Assembly: GCA_001939145.1 (NCBI GenBank)
Contig: LSRX01000518.1
Coordinates: 76,193-140,192, forward strand
Origin: Symbiodinium microadriaticum
Lineage: Eukaryota; Sar; Dinophyceae; Suessiales; Symbiodiniaceae
DNA length: 64,000 bases
Reading direction: 5' to 3'
The translations under genes were made by a program, and so were the position numbers. The notes under the pieces were generated by a model that saw only the letters and a program-made list of their open reading frames with translations, was not told the origin of the DNA and did no database searches. Of this stretch, positions 34,439 through 47,400 are shown piece by piece. The number at the start of each line of letters is the position of its first letter. Within the stretch, counting starts at the first letter, position 1.

Positions 34439-34679
34439 GCCCTACCAACGTGAGGAGCCGACAGGTGATACGCTGAACGATTTGGAGCAGGAGGTGTCTG
34501 GGCGCAGCACAACGTTTCTGCTTATGTTCCGGGTCGTTGTGTCAGAGCTCTCGCATTCTCTTAGTCTCCTGTCTTCTGAGAGGTCGCCAAAATCAATGCT
34601 GCGCAGCCTCGCTCGTCGCCATCTCATCCCAGAGATGGAAGGCGCCGACTACAGCACCTCGCGTGACGGTGTACTGTGA
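34439..34679 (+). CDS. Putative exon, unrecognised
   Basis: An acceptor (TATCCCTGGCAG at 34438) opens an 80-codon frame (EEPTGDTLNDLEQEVSGRST, then a Ser/Leu/Arg-rich stretch) ending in TGA. A GTCGTT site near 34532 could be the true donor. It may belong to the same gene as 34118-34194. Confidence 0.35.
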
Positions 34680-37470
34680 TGGCCAGCAGCGCCTTTGAAC
34701 CAACTGCACACGAGGGGAGGAGCTGTTTTCGAGCATGTCAGGCCACGGCGAACCAGCAGGACATCCGTCAACTCCACTTTGTCGGACCACTATGAGTACG
34801 AAGGTGTGGCTCGAGGTTGACGTCGGAAATACTCCCCTCTCGTGCGCGCTCCGATTCTCTTGTTGCTTTCACGGAGGCCGTGACATTGCTGCCGGAAGCC
34901 CCAACCTGAGCGAGGTGCAGAGTTGTGCCTGCTCGATGCGCTGGCAACTTGTCCATGGGTCAATTACTTGACTTGCCTATGCCCAAAAGCCTTTCAAGCC
35001 CTTGTTGCACATCGCAGCAAGCGGCCAGGCAGGCAACGAGCCTGACTCGAGGCTGGGTCCGCAGCAGAGCAGCAGCGGGAGTGGCAGTCGAGCAGTTGTC
35101 CGACTTCCGAGGAATCACCTGTCTTCTTCTCGATACTAGCATGAAGTGTAGCTAGCCCTTCCATACCGTACCCAGATTGTCAAGCGTGCCTGGTGGGGCA
35201 CTGGACAGCGACTGCTCTTGCCAGCCCCGTAGCTGCCTTTGAACAGTGTGGTTGCAGCAAGGCCGTCCGTTTACGTCTCGCTGCATCGGAGCTGGTGTGG
35301 GAGTGCGGGAAACGCAGCCCCTGGGCAGGCCGGTGGGCCCTCTTGCTCGAGTTCTTTCTGATATGGAGGAGGCTCACAAGCCGAATGTTCTCCACTCGTA
35401 CTCAAGCTCTGCCTGCATCCAACCGGAGTCCGCCATGACTCCATTTTGCCAGGATCGGGAGGGCGAAGTCGTGGAAGAGCCCCCCGCCGAGCCTGGCGCT
35501 TAGCAGGCGCAATAGCTCTGCTGAGACTGGGATGTGGTGCTGGGCCCAGGCAGCAAGCGGCCAAGCTTGGGGAGTTCAGCATCATCACCATCCGGAGGCT
35601 CAGAGTGGAAAGCCAGACCACCGGCTGCAATGCAGGTTTTCTGTGTCGATCCTGCTGCAACCAGGTTGTTTGATGAGCTAGACACCGAGAGGCCACGCAC
35701 TGTGCAATCTTTCCTGGGGCTTCGGACTTGGGCTTTGAGGCTCTGCTAGAGATAGTTACGCGTGGACTCGGGTGAACTTGCATTGAGTTAGAAGTAGCCT
35801 GACCCGGCGTTCAACAGCACTTAGAGATCAACGATCCCGGAAACCTGTCTAAGCCGAATCCAAAGCTCGGACGAAACCACGGCAGCATCCCCTTGGTGCG
35901 TCGCAGGAAAGGCTTCGTCACCCGGAGGGAGCTTCTCTTTGCGCTGAACTCGAGGGAGGCCTGCAATGGCCCTGAAGGCTTTCTTCTGCAATAGGTAATG
36001 TTATGTGCCTACCTGAACTCGGGCAAGCTGCTGCGCAAGGCCCAGTGCACCTGAATCCAACTGACCTCGAACAGCAATGTCATCAACAGCCATGGGAGCT
36101 GTAAGCAGACCTAGCCGATGTAGCCACCCCCCATGCAGGATCTCTATCAGCAATTTTGCTACTTCTACCTCCGGTCCGCGGAGCAGGCCTCTGCTCTTGC
36201 GTTGTTTGTCAGGTATGCTGCACCTTCGTCATGCTCGGGGGGGGGGTATGTCATGGTGGAGATCGTAAGATGCTAGCTCATAAATCATGCGGACCTCGAA
36301 AGCCCATCTTAGACCCTACAACTAAAAGCCTGTATAAGACCTTTAATAACCCTCAACCCTATAACAAAAAGCCTGTATAAGACCTTGAACGGCCCACGGA
36401 TCCTTTGCGACATTGCGCGTCCAGGAAGGTCCTGAAGATCTGGACCGCTTGCAGGCTGCAGTGTGCATGGAGGGTGCTTTAAAAATATATACAAGCTTAG
36501 ATACGTTTGAGGTTCAGGGTTCCTGGTACATGTTTAGGGTAGAAGGCTTCTTGCTTCGGTTTCGGGGTTCAGACATTAGGGCTCAGGGTTTAGGGGTTCA
36601 GGATCTAAGGCTTAGGGTTCCGGATTCAGGGGAGAAGAGGACTCTGTATAGTTTCCTTGCGGTGGTTTCCAGGAGCTTAAGAGCCGAGGGTCCCTTGCTC
36701 GAGGTGCCGAGATGTGCTTCTGGCAGATGCTGTCACTCAACCGGGTTTTTAGATGTCACCTTGGTACCCTCTACTAGAACTCAGAATCTCAAAACCCCCT
36801 GAAGGTTTACCAGCGAAGTGCCTGAAAAAAATATTTGGCCCATTGTTTCTTCCGAGTCTTCCCATGTAGGCGGCCGACCTCCCCGTGGTGGACGACTGGC
36901 TAAGCGCTCACAGAGCGCAGAGCCCAGCCTTCTGCCTCTGGCTGCCTTGTACTCTCGCAAGCATCTCGAAGAAGTCTTGAGCCCGGCTTACCCTTTTTTG
37001 GGGTATAATATATAATATAAAATATATATGATATATAGAATATATATGTATAATATATATATATATATATATAATATAATATATAATATATAGTTATTCT
37101 TGTCTCCCGGGGAAATGATGGCGACTCCGGGGGGTTGTAATCCGTCAGTGCACTGAGGCAGCGAACATCCAGCGAACTGCGAGAAGCTGAGATTGCCACC
37201 AGTTGAACCACCGAGGAGAGACACAAGTATGTTCCCTTCGTTTACGAAAGGCTGCGCCTTGCAATGGACGCTGCGTGTCGAGACTGCTCAGGAATGGGAG
37301 ACGCAAGCCCACAGCTATGTCTTTGAGGAGCTTGAATTGAAGCCCGTGTCATTGCGCACTGTCAGACCATTCAGCTTGACTTCCAGGAGGCCCCTACGAA
37401 ACAAGTTCGCGGCAGGACCGGTCCTCAGTTTGCTGAGTCGTTCGAACCAAGTCCTGAAGCATGCAGCCTT
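34680..37470. other. Unassigned DNA with weak coding candidates
   Basis: Frames near 35520-35750 (two competing + frames) and 36818-37000 look partly protein-like but have no domain. Simple sequence: a G run near 36239, telomere-like TTTAGGG/GTTCAGGG sequence at about 36510-36630, and a TATAATA tract at about 37000-37100. Confidence 0.4.
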
Positions 37471-37475
37471 GGTAG

Positions 37476-38142
37476 TGGAGGGACCATGCTGCTGAGGAAG
37501 AGCTTGATTTTCCGCCGAAGCCTAGAATTCCTGGACGAGGCATACAAACAGGTCCCTGGCTCAACCGGCTTTGTGCTGCTCCAGTGGTTCTGTCACCCTT
37601 TGAGGACTTGCAGAATCTGCCTAGTGCAAGGTGTGCCTGCTTCGTGCACCGACTCAGGCGCACCAGTGCGGAAGGGGACGAGGGGGGGGGAGGGGNGGGG
37701 GGGGAATGCTGTAGAAGCGGAACCGGCTCTGCAAGGTTGGCTCGAGCCAAAGGCTCTACCAGAAGTGCTACAACATCACCTTGGAGATTCTGATTCACTA
37801 CTTCAGGATGCAAGGCTCTGCCCAGCGATTGAGCACACTTCTAGTATGCGGCTGCATCACAGCAACTGAGATTTTTTGTATGGTACTTCAAGATCTTGCG
37901 GGGCAACCGCTGCTGAAAGGCTTGCTCCTGGAGTACCAGACCGCACCGATTCTGAATCTTCTACCCGAAGACCGAACGGTCTGGGTGCGCCTTGCCGCAC
38001 TCTTCTGCCCTAGGCAGAGCTAGAGCGGCATAGCGTCAACTTGCCAGGTGGATCAAGTCCCGCCGGTGTTCCAAGCTCTTCAAGCGAGCAGAGGCCCCAT
38101 CCGCGAGCTTTTCGCATCTTTTCTTGCAGCAGACAGAAACAG
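37476..38142 (+). CDS. Helical multi-exon protein, unrecognised
   Basis: Exon a begins after CAGCCTTGGTAG at 37475 and encodes an acidic start (AAEEELDFPPKPRIPG), then SPFEDLQNLPSARCACFV, running into a G homopolymer with an N at 37696. Exon b, about 37753-38020, is a long stop-free helical frame (KCYNITLEILIHYFRM, LSTLLVCGCITATEIF, PLLKGLLLEYQTAPIL). Exon c, 38048-38142, has acceptor AACTTGCCAG and donor GTGGTC and encodes VDQVPPVFQALQASRG and IRELFASFLAADRN. The alternating hydrophobic helices look like an alpha-solenoid (HEAT/ARM-like), but I cannot match a family. The junction in the G run is unresolved. Confidence 0.5.
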
Positions 38143-39728
38143 GTGGTCTCACATATATAGATTGGTGGCCGCGTTCGTGTTCTCCCATTCCTCGCAGACA
38201 GCAGGTGGTGCAACCACGGCTGAGGCGCTTTCCATAGCTCGACGGAGAGGTAAAGTGTTGCAGGGCCGGCTTCTCAAATAGCTTGTGTTTTCCAGGCTTC
38301 AGCGGTGAGAAGCCTGCAAATCGAGAGTGCTCCGTGTGATCTTTGCCTTTGATCTTGTACTTGGATGTCGGAAATTCGGCCATGATGGATGTTCTATGAT
38401 GTTCTATTGAATCTGGACAAGGTTTGGGGCGTTCAGGACATCACCCCCACCCCCACCCGCAGATCTCGAAACCGGTGCAGGTTCTCGGCGAGTTCAGCTC
38501 AGAGGACCTCCGCACCCTTTGCTCTGCGATGACCCAGCATGTTGAGGGTTTCCTATCAGTTCGAGGTGCCCTGAGAGTTTAACAGAAGCCTTGGATGATG
38601 GTGCAGCCACGGCTTGAGGGGGGGCTTGCATGGTTGGCAGGCGATTTCCGACAAGTTGAGTTCAGAAGTTTTGCATGCCTCAGCCCCTCGCGCCGTCCTC
38701 TGCAGATTCCTTCAAAGGATGTAGGTTTGATGTCGACGCTGACGAGCGCATGCCTGACATCAGTTGCTGGCAGATTCCTGTGCCGCAGGTTAGACTGCAT
38801 GTCGGGTTGCAAACTTCACCCGCAGCTGTAGATGCACCATGCCACAGCATCTCGTTTCAAACAAATTGGAGCCTGCCTAACCCTAAATCTTTAACCAGGG
38901 GGCATACTCGACCCTGGTTGGAGTCGCCTAGCTGCCACATCTTCTCGATGCATCCACTCGTCGATGGGCTCTCGGCATCCCCGCCGTCGAGCTCTCAGTC
39001 TCAAGGGACGTTGCAGTAGTGGCAGTGGCATTGATTGGGGGCCTGAGATCGGTCCCTTCTGGGCTGACAGCATGCCAGCCAAGGATGCAGCGATGACGAC
39101 AAAGAGGCTCCGGGGATCAAGTTCCCTAATGCTGCGCCTGGCCAAAGGGAGGTCTTGGCTTAGATGTCGACACTGGGTTATTATGGTCAATGAGTGCCCG
39201 TTCTTTGGGTGCGTGAGCGGCCTGCGGTGTGCAACTGAAGCCGACTTCTGGATGAATCCTGGCAGGAAATCCGGAGCCAGAGCCTTGGGCTACGTGTTGG
39301 AATGCCCAGAGAGACTGAGCTGAAAAGTCCTTAAAAAGCTGCACCGAGGGAGCATCCGGCCTGGTATTCCAGGACAAGGAGCTGCTTCTTGATGACTGCC
39401 CCTCTCCGCTTGGCCTCGGCCTTTGAACATGGGCCAGTTGCTTGTGTTCCCTTAAAGCACAGAGGTCCTGCGATGCCGAACCCGAACCCCCTCCACGGGG
39501 CTGTCAGTGCACTCCAGGCACGCCTCTGGGATTTCAGAAGCGATGTAGAGCCTTTGCAGATCTGGGATTTGACCTTTGCATACGACGTCCATAGTTGCAT
39601 TCTGCCAGCTTGCCTGTATCACGGGCGAGGTGCTGCTGAACCAGGCGTCGAAGCACGAGGCTTCGGGAAATCCAAAGCTGCCCTTATGACGATGTCCAAA
39701 GTCTGAGAGTTGTACTCCCATATTGCAG
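38143..39728. other. Possible further exons, unresolved
   Basis: Protein-like pieces at about 38721-38786 (FDVDADERMPDISCWQIPV, between CAAAG and a GTTAGA site) and 39480-39706 (LQIWDLTFAYDVHSCI) might link the helical gene upstream to the fibrillarin-like gene downstream. Competing minus-strand frames overlap, so I make no firm call. Confidence 0.3.
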
Positions 39729-41353
39729 GCTGCAGCAGACAGCCCAAAGAGGAGCGGCAAGGGAGTGCAGGGTCAGTTTCGTGAAGCGACTGCGAATGTG
39801 GCAGCGGTTGCAGCAAGGTTTAAGACTGTGGCTAAGGTGCCGGTTGTCAAGCTGCTGTGCAGGATCGATCCTTTTGTCGATGTTCGGGATGCCACGGAGG
39901 TCTGCGGACTGAACCGGCTAGCGGAAGCGCTCGGCGAGGAAAGTCTTGTGAGCGCGAAGGCCTCTGCAGAAGACCTGTGGGACTCCCTGGCCTCTGGGAA
40001 GGCTGCCAACGGGCCTTGGGTTCTCTTTGTATGCGTAGTTCTGAAGCTCAGTGCCCATCGCAAGACCTGGATACCTGGACCCTGTTCCCGTAACGTGCAA
40101 TTGTGTCACGCGGAGGGCGAGGTGAAGAAGCCAAGCTGCCGGCGGGCACAGGCACGAACCACATGTGGCTGGTTGTGTCCGCAGGAACAGCCTAGTTTGC
40201 TGCAACTCCTCAGAACATCTCAAAACCGCTGCTGCAAAAAACGTTGCTGCCGCTTATCTTCGACATCCCGCAGCTTTCTCTAGAAGCAGAGGCAACGAAG
40301 CTTGAGTTGCTCAGCACTTTCCTGCTCGCGATGGAGGTATCCACGACCTTGGCAAATCTGATGCAACAGATCAATCAGTTGGAAGATGCAGACTTTCAAA
40401 ACATCTGTGGGCTGATCGACAAGGCCCGCGAGGAACGGCTGAGCCCTATGGTTCTCGTCACAGTCCGCCAGCTGGGAGGAGAGCATCTCCTTGGACCGCA
40501 GCTGATGCCACCGTCGACTACGACGCTGAAGCTGAAAGGGCTGCTGTCTGCCTCGATTGGGGCACGGGTTGAGGAGATGGACCTCCTTTGTGGCACGGCC
40601 GTCCTAGAACCGACAGACACACTGGCATCGTTGGGCGATCATTTCCAGGGAATTTTGGACCTCATCCGGCGTGCGGAGCGGATGAGAATTGAGAAACATT
40701 GGATTCCTGGAACTTTCATTGCCACGAGCTGTGAGAACCGTCAGTTTCTGGTTGTTCCAGGCGCAAAGGCCTGGGACGAGGAACACCTCTATCAGCCAGA
40801 TGAGGCAAGCCAGGACCAGCTGAAGCAATTGCAAATCTCGGAATCAACCTTTCGTAGCTGGAACCCGTTTCGATCCCACATCGCAGCAGCTATCCATGGA
40901 GGAATTGGTAAGACTCCGGAATGGAAAGGCCAGCGACTGTTTGCTGTTAACATGTCCGCTGTCGAGCTGTCCTTTGTGGCAGACTTGGTGGGTGAAGGAG
41001 GCGCTGTGATATATTCACCAGAGCTCGATGTTGAATGCGCCAGGAAGCTCAAGGAACACTGGCCACAGACGCAATGCCTCGCAGAAGGCTCAAGCCCAGA
41101 GAGATTTCATTCAATGTTGCTTCGGGGAAGTGTGGAGCTCCATGAAGCTCTTCTGGACCGGATGACGTCGCTCCTCCTTCCAGGTGCTGTGGTGATGTGG
41201 GCTGTTGAAGTGGACGGGAAAGAGGTAGTGCCCGAAGCGGAGTTCGCCAGAACGGTTGCGAGCATCCGGCAGTCCCGGCTGCAGCCTCTGGAGCAGCTAA
41301 CGCTGGAGCCCTACTTCGAGAGGTCAGCCATGATCGTTGCCACCACGGGCTGA
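39729..41353 (+). CDS. Ubiquitin-like domain fused to a degenerate fibrillarin-like domain
   Basis: Exon a (39729-40028) is exactly 100 codons, phase 0, with acceptor CCATATTGCAG and donor GTATGC. Exon b starts at 40214 (or 40196), phase 0, and runs 379 codons to TGA at 41351-41353. Of about 479 visible residues, 1-175 are helical and unassigned. About 179-253 look ubiquitin-like (VLVTVRQLGGEHLLGP, then DLLCGTAVLEPTDTLASLG). About 265 to the end matches fibrillarin, the box C/D snoRNP 2'-O-methyltransferase: WNPFRSHIAAAIHGGI at about 316, the LVGEGGAVIYSPEL strand, and LEQLTLEPY at about 459 near the C-terminus. The glycine-rich SAM-binding loop expected after WNPFRS is replaced by LFAVNMSAVELSFVAD. 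The acidic motif-II segment is missing, and the catalytic-lysine strand reads VVMWAVEVDG. A catalytically dead, probably structural or RNP-binding, fibrillarin relative is the best reading. The 5' end is open, so more exons probably lie upstream. Confidence 0.8.
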
Positions 41354-43640
41354 ATCTGGCCAGAGGCCTGATGGCTCAGAGCTCATGCTGAGGCGTGCAA
41401 AAAGAAAGGATCTTATTTCGGGCCTTTGGGCGATGGAAGCCTGTGCCTCAGGTTGTGCAGGCGCAGCAGGCCCGGGGCTGTGCAATCACGCGCATCGGAC
41501 TCCCCAAAGGCACAAAGGTGCCGCCTGAGTCGCCCCGGCAGATCCCATTCAGAATCGAACTTAGAAGCTTTGCCACCCTGTCGTTCATTGAGACGGTTGT
41601 GGTATGTTGTGCTCGAAGGAGTTGCGTCAGGCCACTGCCTTCAAGACCTGATCGGTAGATTGACGCTGGCGGGAACGATTTGCCAGACTTGGCGCTCCTT
41701 GTGATGAGACTCATGAGATTTTGTTTCTGAGCCTGATACGAGGCCCTTACAGCTGCGGCCAGATACTCGGTGAGAGGAAAGGTGAGCACAGCTTGTAGTT
41801 CCTGGCGCCCAGCAGGATCTACGTCTGAAAGATGTGATGCCGGTCTTCCCTGCCCCTCAGGGCTTCATATCTGACGCTTTATAACGGTACAGCACTTCAA
41901 AGCCGCGCTCATATCCTTCTCAAACTTCGATCTTTTCGCTAGCATAGAGCTGAACACTGGAGAAGTCCCAGCTTGTCGCTGTTGGAATCTGGTCCGAAAC
42001 GCAAGCCATAGGATGATATAATATTTTCTAACATGGTGTGGTATTTTTTTAACTATACCATAATATAGGGGCCGTAGTAATATCAAGGTGGAGGGAATCC
42101 TCCGTTCCCTCGAAGATGTCGCCCCGGAGGACCCGAGCCAAGCATTCTGTCGCCCTGCGATGTAAAGGTTTCCAAGCTCGTGGCAACATCTGCTTACTGT
42201 GCTCCTGTGCGAGTTCTAGACAGCATCCGTAGGCTTGGATGCATCTTTGTTACTTTTCTGGGGCAAGGGGTGCTGGCTAAGCTGAGAGAATCTGCCTCTA
42301 TTGATTGCTTCGTGATATGAGTAAGGATTGCATTCCGGACCTTAGTTGTTTGCAATCAGCATGGTTGCGTTCTTGAGTATTGCAATGACATGCACCTCAA
42401 GGTCCAACGGGTGCATTTCTTTGTCAAGTTCCTTCTGCAGGATCCACCTTTGGCAGAACGTGCCTGGACAGCACTGACATGCGCAAGCTGTTGACAGGAT
42501 GCCGGAAGGGAGTCTACCCCTCACTGCGTAGGCTTTGCACGACATGTCGCTGCATGCCTTAGGTGTTGTTGGCGGTTACTAGTGCGAATCTAGTTGCAGG
42601 TCTCTGGCAGTGGAACCCTCACCTCTCGCATTTATCTTATACGAGATATTGTTTGCGTTTGACTTCCTGTACTGCCTGGCTGTCTCAAGAAACCTGTCAA
42701 GTGTCGTCGCGCGAGGTGCCTCGAGGCCCTGCCCAATTTGTTTGACCGCCATGGGTCCTCAAGACTCAAGTCGTCTCGAGGGCCGAACTTCTAACAAGGG
42801 CAGGTCGCGGAAACAATGCAGATCATGATAATGTCGTGTTTGTCGCGTGTATCTTCGGCTGATCCAGATTTTAGCTTACATCATGGGCAGCATAACTGAC
42901 CGCATTTTGCGGCTAATGGTTTATGCCACATTCAGCTGTTGTGCTGCCTGTGATGTGTGGTCAGCACAGCTCGACATGCCTAGGGCGTTTTCCCATCCTT
43001 TGTGCCCCATGCTGCCATGGTTCTCCTCACCTCGGGACGATGGGAGCTCAGGCCGGATCAGTAACAGCAGCACGTTGCTTAAGGCTTGGCGGATCTGTTC
43101 TTTGCGCAAACGCATTTAGAGCCAAGCATCGCTCCTACACCAGAAATCAGGGGAGAATTGCAGGAAATGTGAGGTGGAAGATATGTCGAGGGTACGCTGG
43201 GCACTGAAGACTTCATACATTCTATGGCAGACTCAGCAACATCTTGCAGCATTGCATAACGTTTTGAAGTCACGATCTGGGCAGGTGTGTGTGCAGCTAA
43301 ACCGCATGCTGGAGCATCATGTATCTGTATTCCAAGAATCACTTCTTCGCTGACAGCATCCTGGGTCGCATGTGCCGGGTTCAAAGTCTTCTAATCCGGA
43401 TCTAGAATCGGAACCGCCTGTCAGCAGCACGGCAAGATCAAATACCAGCCTCCCAGCCCAAACTTGTTTTTTTGGGAAGTTGGTAACGAAGAATTTTTTC
43501 AAAATAACGTCATAGCATAGCACAGGAAGGACAAGCGCATAACAGTATTAGTAAGCCTGGCAAGAAAGAATGCAAACAACAGGCAGCTTCGGTCTGCTGC
43601 CACGTGGAGCGCCTCCCGCGGCAGCAGCTAAGTGCCCGGA
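41354..43640. other. Mostly unassigned; one possible exon
   Basis: At 41395-41600 a + frame (RAFGRWKPVPQVVQAQQARG, then ITRIGLPKGTKVPPESP) looks protein-like only 40 bp after the fibrillarin-like gene's stop. A minus frame (41448-41789) overlaps it. The rest, to 43.6 kb, shows no supported gene. Confidence 0.35.
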
Positions 43641-43654
43641 TCCCAGTTCATTTT

Positions 43655-43685
<31 letters not shown>

Positions 43686-43740
43686 TAATATACATATTAT
43701 ATATATATATATATATTATTATATTATATTATATATTTAT
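43655..43740. repeat. TA microsatellite
   Basis: (TA)n with TTA/ATA interruptions. Confidence 0.9.
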
Positions 43741-43764
43741 GGTTTGACTACCAGAACCATTCGC

Positions 43765-44150
43765 CCACCATCACGACGAATCTAACCACGACCACGACCA
43801 CGCAGAGACGACGACACGGCTGCTACCAGTACCGCTACCGCTACCACAGCCACTGCTGCTACTGCTGCCGGTGCCGCTACCACTACTACCGCTCCTACCA
43901 CTACTACCACTCCTACCACTACTACCACTACTACCACGACCACTACGACCACCATATCCTGCTTCCACTACTACTACGACCACTACGACCACCGTATCCT
44001 GCTTCCACTACTACCCCTACTACAGCTACCGCTACCACTGCCGATGCGGCTGCCACTACTACTGAAGTACGACGGCGACAAGGACGACGACGGCTACCAC
44101 TACCTACCACTACCACTACCACTACTAATACCACTTCTTCACTGCCACTG
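43765..44150. repeat. ACC/ACT/GAC triplet tract
   Basis: About 385 bp of CCACTACTACC-type triplets ends about 310 bp upstream of the start of the Patched-like gene. Gly/Ser/Val-rich minus-strand frames are artefacts. Confidence 0.85.
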
Positions 44151-44463
44151 CCATTGCCCAGGTTGCGGCTGCCCCTGCCTCGGGCCCTCGGCCGGGAGTC
44201 CAGCAGACAGAGGTTGGCCCTTGAGTTCGTCCACCTTCGGTCCTCCTTGAGGAATGTGAGGATTTGTGCTCTTACATGGCGTTTGGCATGTGGTTGAGCT
44301 TTGCAGGCGGGTTGGCATTTGTTTTCAAGGAGCTTGATCCCACCCACGCAGAGTATCACTGTATAACCTGTGCAGAATGTCGGACTTGACGTGTGCATGA
44401 CGGAGATCTGTTCCTGTCGCAGCTTCTTTGATGAAGGCCCAGGTAAAGTAGCTGAAAAAGGCA

Positions 44464-47400
44464 ATGGAGGTCCTGGTGGCCCCTGCCCGGCTTTGGGCCC
44501 GCTCGGCAGCAAGGGCTGAGCAAGCCTTCAGTCGTGGCTTTCATTATGTAGGCAAGCTGTGTGCAAGACATCCGTTGAAATGCCTCTTCGTATCCATCTT
44601 ATTCTGCCTGGCGTTTGGCGCCGGATTTACTCAGTTTGATAATGAGAGTGGGAGTCGAGCTCTGTGGGTGGACCAACACTCACAGCAGATGAAGAATCTC
44701 GAGCCACTTGGACTCGATCCCTTAGTGTTCTTTTGATTCGCTTCCTTTACATGCTTCACATATCGGCTTTGCGACAAGGCAGAGGTTTTGCGGTTTCACA
44801 TGTTTCACCTTCAGCAGCAGGTCTGTCGAAAACCTCTTTTCAAACCCCGTTGGCAGCGAGGGTGGAGGCGAGCGGCTTATTGTAACTGCGAAATATGGTG
44901 GCAATATTTTGGACTATGACACATTCCTCGATGTCTGGAGGGTTGTTGATGACGTCCGTACTTTGGAGTTCAAGGGAGACGATGGTGCGCAAGAGAGCTA
45001 TCCTTTCGTTTGTCACAGGGGAGGCAACGGCAACTGCATTATTGACGGCGTGCCGCGATACTTTGCAACGCGGCCGCTTACACAAGAAGACATCCTGCGT
45101 GCCGTAAACCAGCCACAGTTTGCGGATGGCATGCATCTTGGCGTTGGCATCTTCTTTGAATCGTGTCGAATGTCTAACTTGGTCATTAAGGCATAGAGTC
45201 CATAGAGGGCAGGGCAGGCGAAGGATTTCAGGTTCTTCAGCCCTTTTGTGTGGTTGGGCCCTGTGCATGGGCCATGCCAAGGCCGACCTATGCCGAGGAC
45301 AGCTTGGGAGGCAATTGCGAAGGGAGTGCTGGGAGCAATTTGAGTGGAAGCTAAAAGAGGGCGACCTATGGGGTCAATTGTTGACGCGGCGATGTCGAAG
45401 CAGGGATGAGCCTGATGAGCCTGAGATAGCTTGTCCTAGAGCTGCTACACTGCTGCACTCCCACTCCTGAGTTTGCACCTGACATGCCGCCAGGCATCCA
45501 AAAGGATAGCAACGGCCAGATCGTGGGAGCTTCTGCGGTCCGAGTCATCTTCTATGCCTGGTGGTCCGACGGATTTCGTCAGGTGGGATTGGACACATGT
45601 TGGCCTGTGTTGTTTTTCAAGAGGGGTGTTTCTGGCATGGCATTGGGCATCATCTCGCATGCGCGAAGTGAGGGAGAGGTTCCTCTGGAAACACCCCCGT
45701 GAAAGGCGTGGATGGATCACTTCGTGGAGAACTTCAAAACGAAGCAGAAATACGAACGGGTTAACGTTTTTCTGCAGTCCGAAAATTCCTTCGATGACGA
45801 ACTCAATCGCACTGTAAGTGCAGATATCCCGCTCCCTGGACTGTAGAGTGTGAGGCTCCGGTGAAGAGGGATTTCCATTGAGGAAGTGGAGGTTTCTCGT
45901 AGCTCATACCCCCCACTTGCTCCTTAGGCCGTCTTGCCTCAGGCTCCAAGGGTCAGGAGCTCGAGGCGTTGAGCGCTTTTGGTCGTGGTTTCGGGTTTCG
46001 GGTTTAGGGTTCAGGGGTTTTTTTTCAGATGCACAGCTTAAAACTCTGACTAAGGCTGTTCGCCTCGGCCTTTGTGCTGATGCGACTTGGCTTGTACGAG
46101 CAGTCTTTCCAGTCTTCTCCTGCGGAAGCGCACATTCAGCACGTATGGAAAAACTTCAGCTCCGTTCAGATTTCAAAGTCTGCAGGGCAACTCCTGAATA
46201 TGGTTGCCATTCACAGCATACAGCTTCCAATACTACTAGATCCGATCTATGTCGGAGCTGCAGAGGTAACTCGTCAGCTAAGCACATGGAATGAGAGCCT
46301 AACGTCCAAAGGTCTACTTTCTGTGCTGTTTTCATTGGGAAGCCATGCAGCTGGACGGCGAGCAGACGTCTATTGGGACGCTTGGGTGGCATATGGGGCG
46401 ACACTCCGGGTCCGGGTCGAGCCTAGAAGGACGTGGGAGGGCTTGGCGCTTGGTAGTGGATGAAGAATCTAAGTAAAAAACAAGGGTAACGGCTATGGGG
46501 CACAGCACAACTCTGCCGAATGAAGAGCAGCGCACTCAGACACAAGGGTCTCGACAGCCCACAACCCTGATACCTAAAGTAGTTTGAATAGTCAGGGTTG
46601 TTTTTTTGTTTTTGCATTCCAAGTTTCATCAGGTGTGTCCGACGTCTTCCTCGTGCTTGTAGCCTGCGTCGGCGGCTTCGGAAGTACCCTGTTTCTTGGT
46701 GTACCGTTCACCGTCCTGACGCAGATTCTGCCCTTCATCTTGGTGGGCATTGGTATCGATGATGCCTTTGTTATTGTCAATGCCTTTGATAAAACGGACG
46801 CCTCTTTGGACATTCCTGAGCGTGTCGGGCAAGCAATGGGGCGAGTGGGTGTGTCTATTACCCTCACATCGCTCACGGACATCGTTGCGTTTCTTCTTGG
46901 AGCCACTTGTGTCTTCCCGGCGGCTGCTCGGTTGAGTTGCTGAAAATGTAGATTCAGTGAATCTCAGTCTGTTCGAGTAAACATCCAATTCTCAACCAAG
47001 ATACAGTTCTTCTGCTACTATGCGGCTGTCTCTTGCTGTTTCGTCTGGCTGGTGCACTGCACTGCCTTCTGCGCCATGCTGTCTCTGGACGCTGCGCGCG
47101 CCAAGAGGCAGCTCCTGGATCCGCTTGCAGCTTTTCTGACAACATCGTAAGAGTCATAAATCTGCAAGTTTTGTTTACTGCAACCTCTGCTAAGCTCCGT
47201 TACATCTGGTGCACAGCCCAAAAAAACTTTAAGACCGCCAAGGGCACATGCCCAGACGGCACTCACCAAACATCTGCAAAGGGTCCTATGAAGATCTCTG
47301 CAGGCCTTTCACGTAGAAACTTCCTGCCGCGGCTCCAGCCTGAATTCCCTCACGTGAAATGCAGCCAGGGCCGTGCTGTTGTACAGCGGCGTGTGCTGGT

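Noticed and set aside
35271..35783. 170-codon minus-strand frame
   Set aside because: No domain, Pro/Arg/Ser-rich composition typical of antisense frames, and no splice support.
43771..44512. Gly/Ser/Val-rich minus-strand frames
   Set aside because: Produced by the ACC/ACT triplet tract and antisense to the Patched-like first exon.
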